Under the pieces are notes generated by a model, which worked only from the letters and a program-made list of their open reading frames with translations, did no database searches and was not told where the DNA came from. Of a stretch of 64,000 bases of DNA, positions 20,693 to 30,100 are shown in pieces. The position numbers were made by a program, and so were the translations under genes. The stretch's first letter is position 1. Each line of letters starts with the position of its first letter. Origin of the DNA: Ga0077555 sp963761475 (GTDB lineage: Bacteria > Pseudomonadota > Alphaproteobacteria > Rhizobiales > Hyphomicrobiaceae); contig CAVXGT010000015.1 of assembly GCA_963761475.1 (NCBI GenBank), forward strand, positions 372,001-436,000, given 5' to 3'.

Positions 20693-21004
20693 TCAGGCCG
20701 CTGGCTGCAGGACGTGGATCACCCGATTGGCGAGCATGTCCTTCACCTTGCCGGCGTAGGCCTTCATGTGGGGGGCGCCGCCGTGGGCTTTGAGGTCATC
20801 GGCGGTCGCCCACTTCTCGATGACGACGAAGGTGTCGGGGCCGAATGCGGTCTGAATGGCGCCAAAGCCGTCGACGTCGATGGCCGGGCCGTACTCGATG
20901 CAGCCCTTCTCGGCGTGGACGGCCGGCATGTTGGCGCGGAACTCGGCCAGCACCTTGTCGCGCATGCCGGGCTTGGCGGTGATGATGGCGATCACATGAA
21001 TTAT
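20693..21004 (-). CDS. Antibiotic biosynthesis monooxygenase (ABM)-domain protein; start codon reads ATA
   Basis: About 103 residues, IIHVIAIITAKPG to VIHVLQPAA. ABM-fold proteins are small dimeric alpha+beta barrels; some are cofactor-free quinone-forming monooxygenases, most are uncharacterised. Relatives usually start MIHVIAIITAKPG, but the codon in the Met position here (21004-21002) is ATA. GGAGA (21015-21011) lies 6 nt upstream of that codon, so the ribosome binding site points to it. The next possible start, GTG at 20995, is spaced poorly. Either a non-standard start, a mutation or a base error. It lies upstream of selB on the same strand. Confidence 0.75.
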   Translation of the reverse strand: MIHVIAIITAKPGMRDKVLAEFRANMPAVHAEKGCIEYGPAIDVDGFGAIQTAFGPDTFVVIEKWATADDLKAHGGAPHMKAYAGKVKDMLANRVIHVLQPAA

Positions 21005-21166
21005 GGAGCGTCTCCGGACGGGTTTATGGGTTGGAGCGCCAGTGTAGGCGAGCCCGCCGGCTTTGACGACACCCTTCCCGTTCACCCGGGCTGGTGGCCC
21101 GGCGGGTTGCATGACCGTGAGGGGATCTGCCCGTAGCGCTTACCTCGACCGGCGGCGGCGAACCCG

Positions 21167-22360
21167 CTATTCGATCAGGCGCAACTCGACACGGCGGTCG
21201 ATCTGCCAAATCTCCTCGATGGACAGGCTGCCGCGGTCGATGGCGCGGTAGGGCTCGCTCTTGCCCTTCGGGATCAGGGCCAGACGGCCTGCATAGCCGC
21301 CGGTCCGCAGATGGCGCTCGATGGCCTCGAGGCGGCGGCGAGAGAGTTCCAGGTTGTACTCGTCGGTGCCGCGGACGTCGGCGTGACCCGTAAGCGTAAT
21401 GGCGCGCGGTTTCTTCAAGCGCAGATACTCGGCGAGCAGATCGGCGGCGCGACGGCCGTTGCTGGTCATATCCGTCGCGTCGCTCTCAAACGTAATGGGC
21501 ACGGGCACAAGCTTCGGGGCCGGCGCAACGGCATTGGAGGCCCCGGGGGTAGCTGCTATCCGCTGCACGGGTTGGCCTGGCTCGGCCGTACCGAGCGGAG
21601 CGGCTCGCGTGGCTGCGGCTTGCGGGAAGCCATCGCTGGGGCGAGGGGCGGCGGCAAGCCTGCCGGGTTGGGCTGCCTCTGCGGCGGCCTCGCGCCGTGC
21701 CTGCTTGACCATTTCCTCGAAGCGCATCAGCTCATGGTGGCCGGCGTCGCGCCTGGCCGCTGTTTTCTGCGCCACTGTGCCTGCACGAGCCTGCTCGCCC
21801 GCAGCGCCAGGGGGCCGGTCCGCTTCGGTGAGCGTCGCGACCCGATCCTCCGGCACCTCAAGGCTTGCGACGGGGCTCTTGAGCTCGGCGCCGCCGCCCT
21901 CCGGGATTGCGACTGCCGTCAAGTCCAGGCGACCGGCCGTGATGCCGCTCGTCACAACCACGGCCCATTGTCCGCCGTCGGAGGCGACAGCGCTGGCGAT
22001 CTGGCGGCCATTGGCCAGGATGTTGACGCGGCTGCCGGCGGGCGCACGGCCGGCCACGACCGAGGCGCCGGCGACATCGACACGTGCGACCTCGATGGCG
22101 ACGGGAGATGCAGGGGCTCTAGGCGCTTCCGGCGCATCCGGGCTCGCGGCCTTGGACGCTTGGGACGCGGCAGGGCCCTGCGACTTAAGGCGAGCGGGCG
22201 CGGCAGCCGTCTTTGGCGTCTGCTGGCGCTCCACGTCCGTTGCAGGCGCCCAAAGTCCCAGCAACTTCAGGTGGAGGGGAGAGCCGTAGAGATGCCAGCC
22301 TGCGGCCAGAAGCGCCACGATTGCGATCGCCGCAGCAACGACTTGCTTGCCTCGACGCAT
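21167..22360 (-). CDS. Membrane-anchored OmpA-family protein with Ig-like segment
   Basis: 397 residues. An N-terminal hydrophobic segment (about 8-25) anchors it in the inner membrane. An Ala/Pro-rich linker follows, then a segment (about 85-170) with GASVVAGRAPAGSRVNIL that resembles the Ig-like modules of alphaproteobacterial LysM/OmpA proteins. The C-terminal 120 residues are an OmpA-like domain: ITFESDATDM, LTGHADVRGTDEYN, LSRRRLEAIERHL. Such domains bind peptidoglycan. There is no LysM motif. The likely role is envelope structure. Single-gene unit divergent from the monooxygenase gene. Confidence 0.82.
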   Translation of the reverse strand: MRRGKQVVAAAIAIVALLAAGWHLYGSPLHLKLLGLWAPATDVERQQTPKTAAAPARLKSQGPAASQASKAASPDAPEAPRAPASPVAIEVARVDVAGASVVAGRAPAGSRVNILANGRQIASAVASDGGQWAVVVTSGITAGRLDLTAVAIPEGGGAELKSPVASLEVPEDRVATLTEADRPPGAAGEQARAGTVAQKTAARRDAGHHELMRFEEMVKQARREAAAEAAQPGRLAAAPRPSDGFPQAAATRAAPLGTAEPGQPVQRIAATPGASNAVAPAPKLVPVPITFESDATDMTSNGRRAADLLAEYLRLKKPRAITLTGHADVRGTDEYNLELSRRRLEAIERHLRTGGYAGRLALIPKGKSEPYRAIDRGSLSIEEIWQIDRRVELRLIE

Positions 22361-22598
22361 GTCGGCTACCTCGCATCGATAAAATCGTTCATTCGCAAAA
22401 GATTACGGTATCGCGGCGCGGGGCACAAGGGCTCGGCCCGCCAACTTTCGATGTCGATTGCTCTGTTAGAAGCATCCAATAGTATTAAGTGGGAATTTGG
22501 GCCGGCATTGGCGCCGACAGCGGCGCGGGGAAGGTTGCCATGTAAACCCGCCCACGATATATGTCCGGACAATTCAGGTCATTTCAATGAGGGACGGC

Positions 22599-24221
22599 AT
22601 GGCTCAGACCAATCCAGCAAACGACGGGCTCGACGTCATCATCATCGGCGCCGGTGTGGGTGGGCTCTATGCCATCCACAAGTTGCGCCAGCTCGGCCTC
22701 AAGGTCCGTGCCTTCGAGAAGGGCGACGACGTTGGCGGTACCTGGTACTGGAACCGGTATCCGGGGTGCCGTTGCGACGTGGAGAGCATGGAGTATTCGT
22801 TCTCGTTCTCGCCGGAACTCGATCAAGAGTGGAAATGGCCTGAGCGATACGGCAACCAGGGCGAAATCCTCAAGTACGTGCAGCACGTTGCCGACCGCTT
22901 CGACCTGCGCAAGGACGTTCAGTTCAACACCGTCATCACGTCAGCGGAATTCGACGAGAAGACCAACCGCTGGACGATCATCACCGACAAGGGCGAGAGC
23001 ATCACCGCACCCTACTGCATTATGGCGACGGGCAACCTTTCGACGCCGAGGAAGCCCAACATCAAGGGCGTCGACACCTTCAAGGGCAAGACCTACCACA
23101 CCGGTCTTTGGCCGCATGAGGGCGTCGATTTCACCGGACTGCGGGTCGGCGTGATCGGCACGGGCTCATCGGGCGTCCAGTCGATCCCGATCATCGCCAA
23201 GCAAGCCCGCCAGCTCACCGTCTTCCAGCGCACGGCCAACTTCTCGCTGCCGGCCAACAACGGGCCGCTGGATCCCGTCAAGGAAGCCCAGCACAAGGCC
23301 GAGTACCCGGCGCGGCGCGCCGGCGCCGTCAACACGCCGTTCGCGATTGCCGGCTACCCGCCGCCGACGAAATCGGCGCTCGAGGTTTCCGAGGAAGAGC
23401 GCAACGCCCTCTACGAGGCCAAGTGGCAGGAGGGCGGCTCGATCAGCTTCCTCTATTCCTTCACGGACCTGCTCACCAACAAGGCTGCCAACGACACGGC
23501 ATCAGACTTCGTGCGCAACAAGATCCGGCAGACAGTGAAGGACCCGGAGACGGCCGAGGCGCTCTGCCCCAACGATCACCCGATCGGCACCAAGCGGCTG
23601 ATCCTCGATACGAACTACTACCAGACCTACAATCTGCCGCATGTGAAGCTGGTCAACATCCGCAAGAACCCGATCGAGGAAATCACCGAGTGGGGGATCA
23701 AGACCAGTGACGGCAAGGCTTATGAGCTCGACGTGATTGTGTTCGCCACGGGCTTCGACGCCATGACCGGTGCGATGAAGGAAATCGACATCAAGGGCCG
23801 CAACGGCACCTCGATCCGGGACAAGTGGAAGGACGGGCCGCACACCTATCTCGGCATCCTGGTGTCGGGCTTCCCCAACATGTTCATGATCACCGGACCG
23901 CAGAGCCCGGGCGTGAAGAGCCAGATGATCTTCGCCTGCCAGCAACACGTCGACTGGATCGGCGACTGCATCAAGTATGCGCAGGGTCACCAGAAACGCC
24001 GTATCGAGGCGATGCGCGCGGCCGAGCTCGCCTGGGTGCAGCACAACAACGAGGTCGCCGACAGCACGCTCTATCCGCTCGCAAATAGCTGGTACATGGG
24101 CGCCAACATTCCCGGCAAGCCACGGGTGTTCATGCCCTATGTCGGCGGCGTCACGTCCTACGTGAAGAAGTGTGACGAGGTTGCCGCCAACGGCTACGAA
24201 GGCGTGGATATGTCGGCCTGA
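22599..24221 (+). CDS. Baeyer-Villiger flavin monooxygenase (cyclohexanone monooxygenase-like)
   Basis: 540 residues from MAQTNPANDG, with GAGGGA-type ribosome binding sequence 7 nt upstream. Rossmann motifs for FAD (IIGAGVGGLYA) and NADPH (VIGTGSSGVQ) flank the Baeyer-Villiger fingerprint FKGKTYHTGLWP. The FAD-side GGTWYWNRYPGCRCD motif is typical of type I BVMOs acting on cyclic ketones or steroids. It uses NADPH and O2 to convert a ketone to an ester or lactone. It is a single-gene unit closed by an intrinsic terminator; no lactone hydrolase is adjacent. Confidence 0.92.
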   Translation: MAQTNPANDGLDVIIIGAGVGGLYAIHKLRQLGLKVRAFEKGDDVGGTWYWNRYPGCRCDVESMEYSFSFSPELDQEWKWPERYGNQGEILKYVQHVADRFDLRKDVQFNTVITSAEFDEKTNRWTIITDKGESITAPYCIMATGNLSTPRKPNIKGVDTFKGKTYHTGLWPHEGVDFTGLRVGVIGTGSSGVQSIPIIAKQARQLTVFQRTANFSLPANNGPLDPVKEAQHKAEYPARRAGAVNTPFAIAGYPPPTKSALEVSEEERNALYEAKWQEGGSISFLYSFTDLLTNKAANDTASDFVRNKIRQTVKDPETAEALCPNDHPIGTKRLILDTNYYQTYNLPHVKLVNIRKNPIEEITEWGIKTSDGKAYELDVIVFATGFDAMTGAMKEIDIKGRNGTSIRDKWKDGPHTYLGILVSGFPNMFMITGPQSPGVKSQMIFACQQHVDWIGDCIKYAQGHQKRRIEAMRAAELAWVQHNNEVADSTLYPLANSWYMGANIPGKPRVFMPYVGGVTSYVKKCDEVAANGYEGVDMSA

Positions 24222-24261
24222 GGCCCCTCTGCGGCGGCTGATTAGTGCTGCAATGCCATGA

Positions 24262-24299
24262 TGACGGCCGGCGCCCTCTGCCGGCCGTCTTTTGTTTTT
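24262..24299 (+). terminator. Intrinsic terminator of the Baeyer-Villiger monooxygenase gene
   Basis: Perfect 10-bp stem GACGGCCGGC (24263-24272) / GCCGGCCGTC (24280-24289), a 7-nt loop, then TTTTGTTTTT. It lies 41 nt after the stop codon. Confidence 0.9.
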
Positions 24300-24398
24300 G
24301 CCCAAATCCGGTGACCGCGCCCTATTGATGGCGCAGGATCAAATCATCATGCTAGGCGTGCATTGCCCGCACCGGAGCGAACTTGAGGAGCCCTTGGC

Positions 24399-24746
24399 AT
24401 GAGGTTGATTGGTGCGATGCTGGTGGCGGCTGCAGCCATTACAGGAGCCTATTTCAGCATGTCAGAACCCACATCAGCCGCCTCGCTTACCGCCGCGCCC
24501 ACCCAAGGCAAGGGGCCTCTGACAGTGGCCTTCACCGGTGGCAGTGGGGGCAAGGTCTATTTTGGCGGCCTCATGATCGATTTCGGAGACGGCCAAGAGA
24601 CCCTACTCTGCGATCCCGGCCGGTCGTGCAAGGACAAGGCGATCTCACACACCTATGCCAAGGCGGGCACGTATCGGGTGCGCCTCTATGGACGTGGGGA
24701 AGGCGAGAACAACGCCCTTGCCAGCCTAACGATCAAGGTCGACTGA
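24399..24746 (+). CDS. Small secreted PKD-domain protein
   Basis: 115 residues. Residues 1-27 look like a signal peptide (MRLIGAMLVAAAAITGAYF, with a later Ala-rich cleavage region). The rest is one PKD (Ig-like) domain: PTQGKGPLTVAFTGG, IDFGDGQE, HTYAKAGTYRVRLYG. Two Cys (CDPGRSC) could form a disulfide in the periplasm or outside. PKD domains mediate protein or polysaccharide contacts; a single free one has no catalytic role. Transcribed alone, with no functional link to neighbours. Confidence 0.75.
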   Translation: MRLIGAMLVAAAAITGAYFSMSEPTSAASLTAAPTQGKGPLTVAFTGGSGGKVYFGGLMIDFGDGQETLLCDPGRSCKDKAISHTYAKAGTYRVRLYGRGEGENNALASLTIKVD

Positions 24747-24855
24747 CGGCCGGTGCGGCGGATCAAAGCAAGAGGCAAGAAGCCCGCGCGCACCGTGCAG
24801 CCGGAGGCCACGCCTTCGACCGCACGCGCCACCGCCCGCCGTCCCCTCCGCGCGA

Positions 24856-25746
24856 TCAGTCCTTCTTGCCGCGCTCGGCCCAGCGCCGGTACATGTCATG
24901 CAGCGCCACCACGTCCTGGCCGCGGTAGCCTTCCGACAGCGCCGTCGCCATCAGCTCGCGCACCATCGAGGCGCCGGGCGTCGGCATGTGCTGCGAGCGT
25001 GCGAACTCGATCGCCAGCGCCAGGTCCTTCTCGCCAAGTTCCATCTTGAAACCTGGCTGGTAGTTGTCCTTGAGCACGTTGGGGAAGCGCTTCTGGAAGT
25101 GGAACGAGCGCCCACCCGAGACCGAGATGACGTCGAACAGCTTGGCCGGATCGACACCTGCCGTGACGCCCAGCGCGAACGCCTCGCAGGCGATCAGGAC
25201 GTTGCCCATGGACATCATGTTGTTGACGAGCTTGACCACCTTGGCGGTGCCGACGGGGCCGGTGTGCATATAGGTCGAGCCGAGCAGCTTTAGCACGGGC
25301 TCGGCGCGCTCGACGGCTGCGGCCTCGCCGCCGACGATCAGCACAAGGCGCCCCTCTTCCGCTTCGAGGGGACCGCCGGAGACCGGACAATCGAGCACAT
25401 CGATGCCACGCTTGGCGGCTTCGGCGGCGACGTCCCGCATGGTCTCGGGATCGATGGTCGAGAGGTCGAGGATGAGGCTGCCTTTGGCCGCGGTCTCAAC
25501 GAGGCCGCCTTCGCCCAGCCATGCCGCGCGGGTGGCTGCGGGATCGGGCAGACTTGTGAGGATGAGGCTGCGGCCAGCCAGCGCCGCCTTGGTATCGGAG
25601 GCCATCGCCATGCCGTTCTTGGCCTGGGCCTGGCGGGTCTGGGTGTTGATGTCGTAGCCGACGACGTCGCGGCCCTGGCTCGCAAGGCGGCGGGCCATGC
25701 CCGAGCCCATCTGTCCCATGCCGATGACGGCAATCTTCTCAGTCAC
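24856..25746 (-). CDS. NAD(P)-dependent dehydrogenase, 3-hydroxyisobutyrate dehydrogenase-like
   Basis: 296 residues, the family length. Cofactor motif IAVIGMGQMGSGMARRL at the N-terminus, substrate motif DCPVSGGPLEAEEG, catalytic Lys in KVVKLVNNMM and an all-helical C-terminal domain. Members oxidise beta-hydroxyacids or reduce semialdehydes (for example tartronate semialdehyde); the substrate cannot be assigned. It is probably co-transcribed with the SMP-30 gene upstream on the same strand (45 bp gap), suggesting joint use in sugar-acid or lactone metabolism. Confidence 0.88.
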   Translation of the reverse strand: MTEKIAVIGMGQMGSGMARRLASQGRDVVGYDINTQTRQAQAKNGMAMASDTKAALAGRSLILTSLPDPAATRAAWLGEGGLVETAAKGSLILDLSTIDPETMRDVAAEAAKRGIDVLDCPVSGGPLEAEEGRLVLIVGGEAAAVERAEPVLKLLGSTYMHTGPVGTAKVVKLVNNMMSMGNVLIACEAFALGVTAGVDPAKLFDVISVSGGRSFHFQKRFPNVLKDNYQPGFKMELGEKDLALAIEFARSQHMPTPGASMVRELMATALSEGYRGQDVVALHDMYRRWAERGKKD

Positions 25747-25791
25747 GCGTTGTCCTTTCCTGCGTGGTAGCGTCGAATTGCGATGCGGCGG

Positions 25792-26712
25792 CTACATCTG
25801 GCCGTACATCGGGTGGCCGGCGACGGCGAGGTCGGCTGCCAGCACGTTTGCGGCCAATGAATTGGTGATGAAGAGCGAGCGGTTTTGCGGCCCGCCGAAA
25901 GCGATGTTCGTGGTCATGAGCCCGCCATCGCAAGCCTCGATCCGGTGCAGCGGCAGGCCCATCGGCGACCAGACCCACACGGCCGCGCCGCCGGCGTGGG
26001 CAACCAGTACATTGCCGGCTTCGTCGACTGCGAGCCCGTCGGGCCCCCAGCCGCCGATCATCTGGCAGAAAAGGCCGGCACGGTGCACGCGGCCGTCCGG
26101 ACGCAGCGGCAGGCGCCAGACTGCGTTGGCGCGCGTGACCGCTAGGTAGAGCGTGGTTTCCTTGGGATCGAGGACCAGTCCATTCGGGCTTGGCACATTG
26201 TCGATCAGGCAATCGAGTTTGCCGGTGGCAGCCGAGCGACGGAACACGCGCCCGGTCGGATCGTGCAGGCCGGTTTCACCCTGGTCGGTGAAATAGAGAT
26301 CGCCGTTGGCGGCAAACACCAGATCATTTGGCCCCTTGAAGCCCGGCAGCTGGTCGCGGCCGATGAAGGTTTCGACCTTCCCGCTGACGGGGTCGATCAC
26401 CATGATGCCGTTGTGGCGATCGGCGACGAAGATGCGGCCGTCCTTGTGGATCTTGAGGCCGTTCGGCAGGCCATCGTACTGGGTCAGCACCGACCACTCG
26501 CCGGCCGGCGACAGCTTGAGGATGCGACCGTGGGCGATATCGACCATCAGCAGGTTGCCCTGCCGGTCGAACGCGGGGCCTTCGAGAAACGAGCCGATAC
26601 GCTGGCCGTGAAAGAGATCGCGGGTGAAGGCTGAATCGCGATCGGTCAATTGCATGTCCTTGGGGACAGTGGCGTGAATGCGGGTCTCGATGACGGATGG
26701 CTGTGGCACCAT
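25792..26712 (-). CDS. SMP-30/gluconolactonase family protein
   Basis: 306 residues from MVPQPSVIETR; AGGAGG is 7 nt upstream of this ATG, and the longer in-frame N-terminus is rejected. Six-bladed beta-propeller lactonase features: FLEGPAFDRQGNLLMVDIAHGRIL, a GPNDLVFAANGDLYFTD motif with the metal-binding Asn-Asp, SPNGLVLDP and GGWGPDGLAVDEAGN. It probably hydrolyses a sugar or other lactone. First gene of a two-gene minus-strand unit with the dehydrogenase, divergent from the FAD monooxygenase. Confidence 0.88.
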   Translation of the reverse strand: MVPQPSVIETRIHATVPKDMQLTDRDSAFTRDLFHGQRIGSFLEGPAFDRQGNLLMVDIAHGRILKLSPAGEWSVLTQYDGLPNGLKIHKDGRIFVADRHNGIMVIDPVSGKVETFIGRDQLPGFKGPNDLVFAANGDLYFTDQGETGLHDPTGRVFRRSAATGKLDCLIDNVPSPNGLVLDPKETTLYLAVTRANAVWRLPLRPDGRVHRAGLFCQMIGGWGPDGLAVDEAGNVLVAHAGGAAVWVWSPMGLPLHRIEACDGGLMTTNIAFGGPQNRSLFITNSLAANVLAADLAVAGHPMYGQM

Positions 26713-27017
26713 GGCGTGGTCCTCCTGCTTTGCGGTCGCAGGGCGCCTGACCGGCGGCCCTGCGGGCAGCGCCCTCCTGAACCGGCCCGGCCGCTGCGAC
26801 AATCGCTACCGCTATCAACGCACATCCGGGGCCAGGCTTGAAGTCTCCTTTCGCGCGCTCGGCAGGCGCGGGCTGCGGCGCCTTGCGGTGTGTCGCATTT
26901 TGCAGGCCGGGCGACACGCGCTACACCTTGCCTGCGGCGCAACGGGCGGCGGCTGCGGGCCAAGACGGCGCATCGCGCGCCCGTCCAGTCCCTTTTCGAT
27001 CCAGGAGGTTGCGGGCC
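26713..27017. other. Divergent promoter region, no distinct motif seen
   Basis: 305 bp between the starts of the SMP-30 gene (minus) and the FAD monooxygenase (plus). It must contain both promoters, but it is very GC-rich and I find no convincing -35/-10 pair or palindrome. Confidence 0.5.
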
Positions 27018-28302
27018 ATGACAGTGATCATCGCGGGGGCCGGTATCGGCGGCCTGACACTGGCGCTCAGCCTGCACCAGATCGGTGTTGCTGCGCGGGT
27101 CTACGAGAGCGTCGACAAACTGGAGCCGCTGGGTGTCGGCATCAACGTGCTGCCGCATTCGGTGCGCGAGCTGACCGAGCTCGGGCTTGCCGAGACGCTT
27201 GCCGAAACCGCGATCACCACGTCGACGCTGGCCTACTATTCCAAGCGTGGGCAGCCGATCTGGCGGGAGCCGAGCGGGAAGGCTGCCGGCTACAACTGGC
27301 CGCAATTCTCGATCCATCGCGGCGAGCTGCAGATGGTTCTGCTACCGGGCGGTGCTGGACCGGCTCGGGCCTGAGAGCGATCGTCACCGGGCATCATCTG
27401 GCCGGTTTCGAGCAGACCGCAGACGGCGTCAGGGCGCACTTCGTCGACCGGCGGACGGGGGCGGCGCGCGGCACGGCTGACGGCACACTGCTGATCGGGG
27501 CCGACGGCATCCACTCGGCGATCAGGGCCCACTTCGTGCCGAACGAGGGACCGCCGCGGTGGGATGGCGCGATCCTGTGGCGGGGTGTCACGGAGGCGCG
27601 CACCGTTCCTAGATGGCGCGACCATGGCGATGGCCGGCCACGAGCACCAGAAGTTCGTCACCTATCCGATCTCGCCCAAGCGGCCAGAAGCCCGGGCACT
27701 ACGTCATCAACTGGATTGCCGAGCTCAAATTCAAGGCCGACCACGCCTGGCGGCGGGAGGACTGGAACCGGCCCGGCAACCTCGACGACTTCCTGCCGCG
27801 CTTCGAGGACTGGCGCTTCGACTGGCTCGATGTGCCGGCGCTGATGCGCGGGGCCAGCCGCTGCTTCGAGTATCCGATGGTGGACCGGGACCCACTGGAG
27901 CGATGGACCCACGGCCGCGTCACCCTGCTCGGCGATGCCGCCCACCCGATGTATCCGATCGGCTCCAATGGCGCCTCGCAGGGCATTCTCGATGCCCGCG
28001 TGCTGACGCGGGAGATCCTCGCCAAGGGGCTCAGCCCCGCCGCGCTCGAGGCCTACGAGGCCGAGCGGCGGCCGGCGACAGGCCGAATCGTGCTCGCCAA
28101 CCGGGGCAATGGTCCCGACCAGGTGATGCAGCTTGTCGAGGAGCGGGCGCCCTTAGGCTACGCGCGCATCGAGGACGTGCTCTCCGCCAAGGAGCTCGAG
28201 GACACGGCCGAAGGCTACAAGCGGGTTGCCGGGTTCGATCGGGAGACCCTCAACCAACGACCCTCCATCGTGCCTGTGGCGCGTCTTGGCAGGGCTGGCT
28301 GA
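27018..28302 (+). CDS. FAD-dependent aromatic-ring-type monooxygenase; four frame breaks as given
   Basis: About 426 residues after removing extra bases at about 27345, 27370, 27599 and 27690. AGGAGG precedes the ATG at 27018. The FAD motif MTVIIAGAGIGGLTLALS begins the protein, IGADGIHSAIR is the DG motif, and GDAAHPMYPIGSNGASQG is the second FAD motif. This is the salicylate/3-hydroxybenzoate hydroxylase-like group. In this group NAD(P)H and O2 hydroxylate an aromatic acid. All four breaks are +1; conserved sequence continues across each, so error is more likely than decay. folD follows after 52 bp. Confidence 0.82.
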
Positions 28303-28354
28303 CCCACCATCTCCAGACGCGAAAAGCTGTCCCAGCACAGGAAGGAAACGGCGT

Positions 28355-29239
28355 ATGGCCGAAGCGGCACTCATCGACGGCAAAGCCATTGCGGAGACCT
28401 TGCGGCGGGATGTGGCCCAAGGCGTCTCTGCGTTTGTCGCCAAACACGGGCGGGCGCCGGGGCTTGCCGTCGTGCTTGTCGGCGAGGATCCTGCGAGCCA
28501 GGTCTACGTGCGCAACAAGGCACGGCAGACGAAAGAAGCCGGCATGGTCTCGATCGAGCACAAGCTTGCCGACACGACCAGCGAGGCGGCGCTGCTCGAG
28601 CTGATTGCACGCCTCAATGGCGATGCCAGCGTCGATGGCATCCTGGTGCAATTGCCGCTACCGGCGCAGATCGATGCCAACCGCGTCATCCATGCCATTC
28701 AGCCCGCCAAGGACGTGGACGGCTTCCATCCGGTGAATGCGGGCCTGCTCGCTACCGGCGGCGCGGGCCTCGTCCCCTGCACGCCGCTCGGCTGCCTCAA
28801 GCTTGCGAAGTCGGTCGAGCCCAAGCTCGCCGGACTCGAGGCGGTGGTGATCGGGCGTTCGAACATCGTCGGCAAGCCGGTGGCACACCTACTGCTCGGG
28901 GAAAGCTGCACTGTCACCATTGCGCACTCGCGCACGCGGGATCTGCCCGGCGTGGTGCGGCGCGCCGATCTGGTGGTCGCCGCCGTCGGCCGGCCCGAGA
29001 TGGTGCGGGGCGACTGGATCAAGCCTGGCGCCATCGTGATCGACGTCGGCATCAACCGCGTGCCGGGCCAAGAGGGCAAGCACCGGCTCGTGGGTGATGT
29101 GGCGTTCGAGGAGGCCCGCAACGTTGCGCGCGCGATCACGCCCGTGCCCGGCGGCGTCGGGCCGATGACGATCGCTTGCCTGCTCGACAATACGCTCCGG
29201 GCGGCGCGGCTCAGGATGGGTGCGGACGACGCGGCGTGA
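28355..29239 (+). CDS. folD: Bifunctional methylenetetrahydrofolate dehydrogenase/cyclohydrolase
   Basis: 294 residues from MAEAALIDGK, with AGGAAGGAA upstream. FolD interconverts 5,10-methylene- and 10-formyl-tetrahydrofolate. The catalytic Tyr/Lys region is SQVYVRNKARQTKEAGM; the substrate motif is GILVQLPLP. The NADP-binding segment is VVIGRSNIVGKPVAHLLL, and the family C-terminal signature is PVPGGVGPMTIACLL. Conserved throughout, no frame breaks. It may be co-transcribed with the upstream monooxygenase by position only. Confidence 0.96.
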   Translation: MAEAALIDGKAIAETLRRDVAQGVSAFVAKHGRAPGLAVVLVGEDPASQVYVRNKARQTKEAGMVSIEHKLADTTSEAALLELIARLNGDASVDGILVQLPLPAQIDANRVIHAIQPAKDVDGFHPVNAGLLATGGAGLVPCTPLGCLKLAKSVEPKLAGLEAVVIGRSNIVGKPVAHLLLGESCTVTIAHSRTRDLPGVVRRADLVVAAVGRPEMVRGDWIKPGAIVIDVGINRVPGQEGKHRLVGDVAFEEARNVARAITPVPGGVGPMTIACLLDNTLRAARLRMGADDAA

Positions 29240-29276
29240 GTACCCTCGCCCCTGACGCTGACGACTAGGCCAACTT

Positions 29277-29924
29277 CTACTGCTGCTGGGCCTGCTGGCG
29301 GCGGGCTGCGACGCGAGCCTGGAACTCGGCGGTGGAATTGGTCTCGGGAAACGGCGTCTTCGGCACGGGCACGCCCAGGTGACGGCAGAGCGGCTCCCAG
29401 CCTTCGGCGACGTCGTAGACCAGCAGGCGGGCGGGGTCGATCGTGGCCTTCACCTCGGCGATGTGGGCACGATAGACAGCCAAGACATGCTCGGGATCGT
29501 CGATGTGGCCGCCGAAGGTGCGACGCACGATGATGTCGTAGGCCATCTCGCCCTGCTCGCGCGACAAGCCCGCGGGGCGATCTTCGAGGCGCTGCAGGCT
29601 CGTGAAGATCGTGGAGTTTATGGATTTCAGCCAGGATTGCTCAGGCCGTGTACTGAGCAGCACCTTGGCGTTGGAATAGTGCGCGGCGATCGGTTTCCAG
29701 AAGTAGGCCGACGGCCAATCGATGGTGGCTTTGAAGCCCGTGAAAACGGTATCCCAGTCGCTGCGCTCGCCGCGGGCGGCGGCGGCCCAGAAGCGGATCT
29801 GCTCGGGCCGGTCGCGGACCTCGAACATGTGGTGGCAGGGTCCAAACCCCAGTTGCTCGAGGGCGAGCTTTAGGGAGTTGGTACCGGTGCGGCCGAAACC
29901 GGCACCAACGACATCGAGCGGCAT
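29277..29924 (-). CDS. Sulfotransferase family protein
   Basis: 215 residues. The N-terminal loop GAGFGRTGTNSLKLAL is the PAPS 5'-phosphosulfate-binding motif, and the VLLSTRPEQSWLKSI region fits the 3'-phosphate-binding strand and helix. This group (P-loop sulfotransferases of the animal NPC-like type) would transfer sulfate from PAPS to an unknown hydroxyl or amine. PAPS supply is available from cysD/cysNC at 50.6-53.4 kb. It is convergent with folD and separated from the sulfur-transporter pair by a terminator. Confidence 0.82.
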   Translation of the reverse strand: MPLDVVGAGFGRTGTNSLKLALEQLGFGPCHHMFEVRDRPEQIRFWAAAARGERSDWDTVFTGFKATIDWPSAYFWKPIAAHYSNAKVLLSTRPEQSWLKSINSTIFTSLQRLEDRPAGLSREQGEMAYDIIVRRTFGGHIDDPEHVLAVYRAHIAEVKATIDPARLLVYDVAEGWEPLCRHLGVPVPKTPFPETNSTAEFQARVAARRQQAQQQ

Positions 29925-30031
29925 GGAATCGCATCCTCGTTGACAATCACGGGCGTGGCGCGCGCGCATTATCGCGTCAACAGCGCCGGCCTTACAAGGC
30001 CTCGCCCGGGCAAGGGGGCTTGGCCGCACTC

Positions 30032-30070
30032 GAAAAAGCAGCGGCAGCCACGAGGGCTGCCGCTGCCTTT
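30032..30070 (-). terminator. Intrinsic terminator of the YeeE/YedE pair
   Basis: Perfect 12-bp stem (30038-30049 with 30055-30066), 5-nt loop, followed on the minus strand by a five-T run. It lies 31 nt after the stop at 30101. Confidence 0.85.
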
Positions 30071-30100
30071 GTCGGTGAGGGGCTTGCGTCCCCGCGGCCC

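Noticed and set aside
19610..21136. 508-codon open frame opposite selB and the ABM gene
   Set aside because: Antisense shadow crossing two genes of different family.
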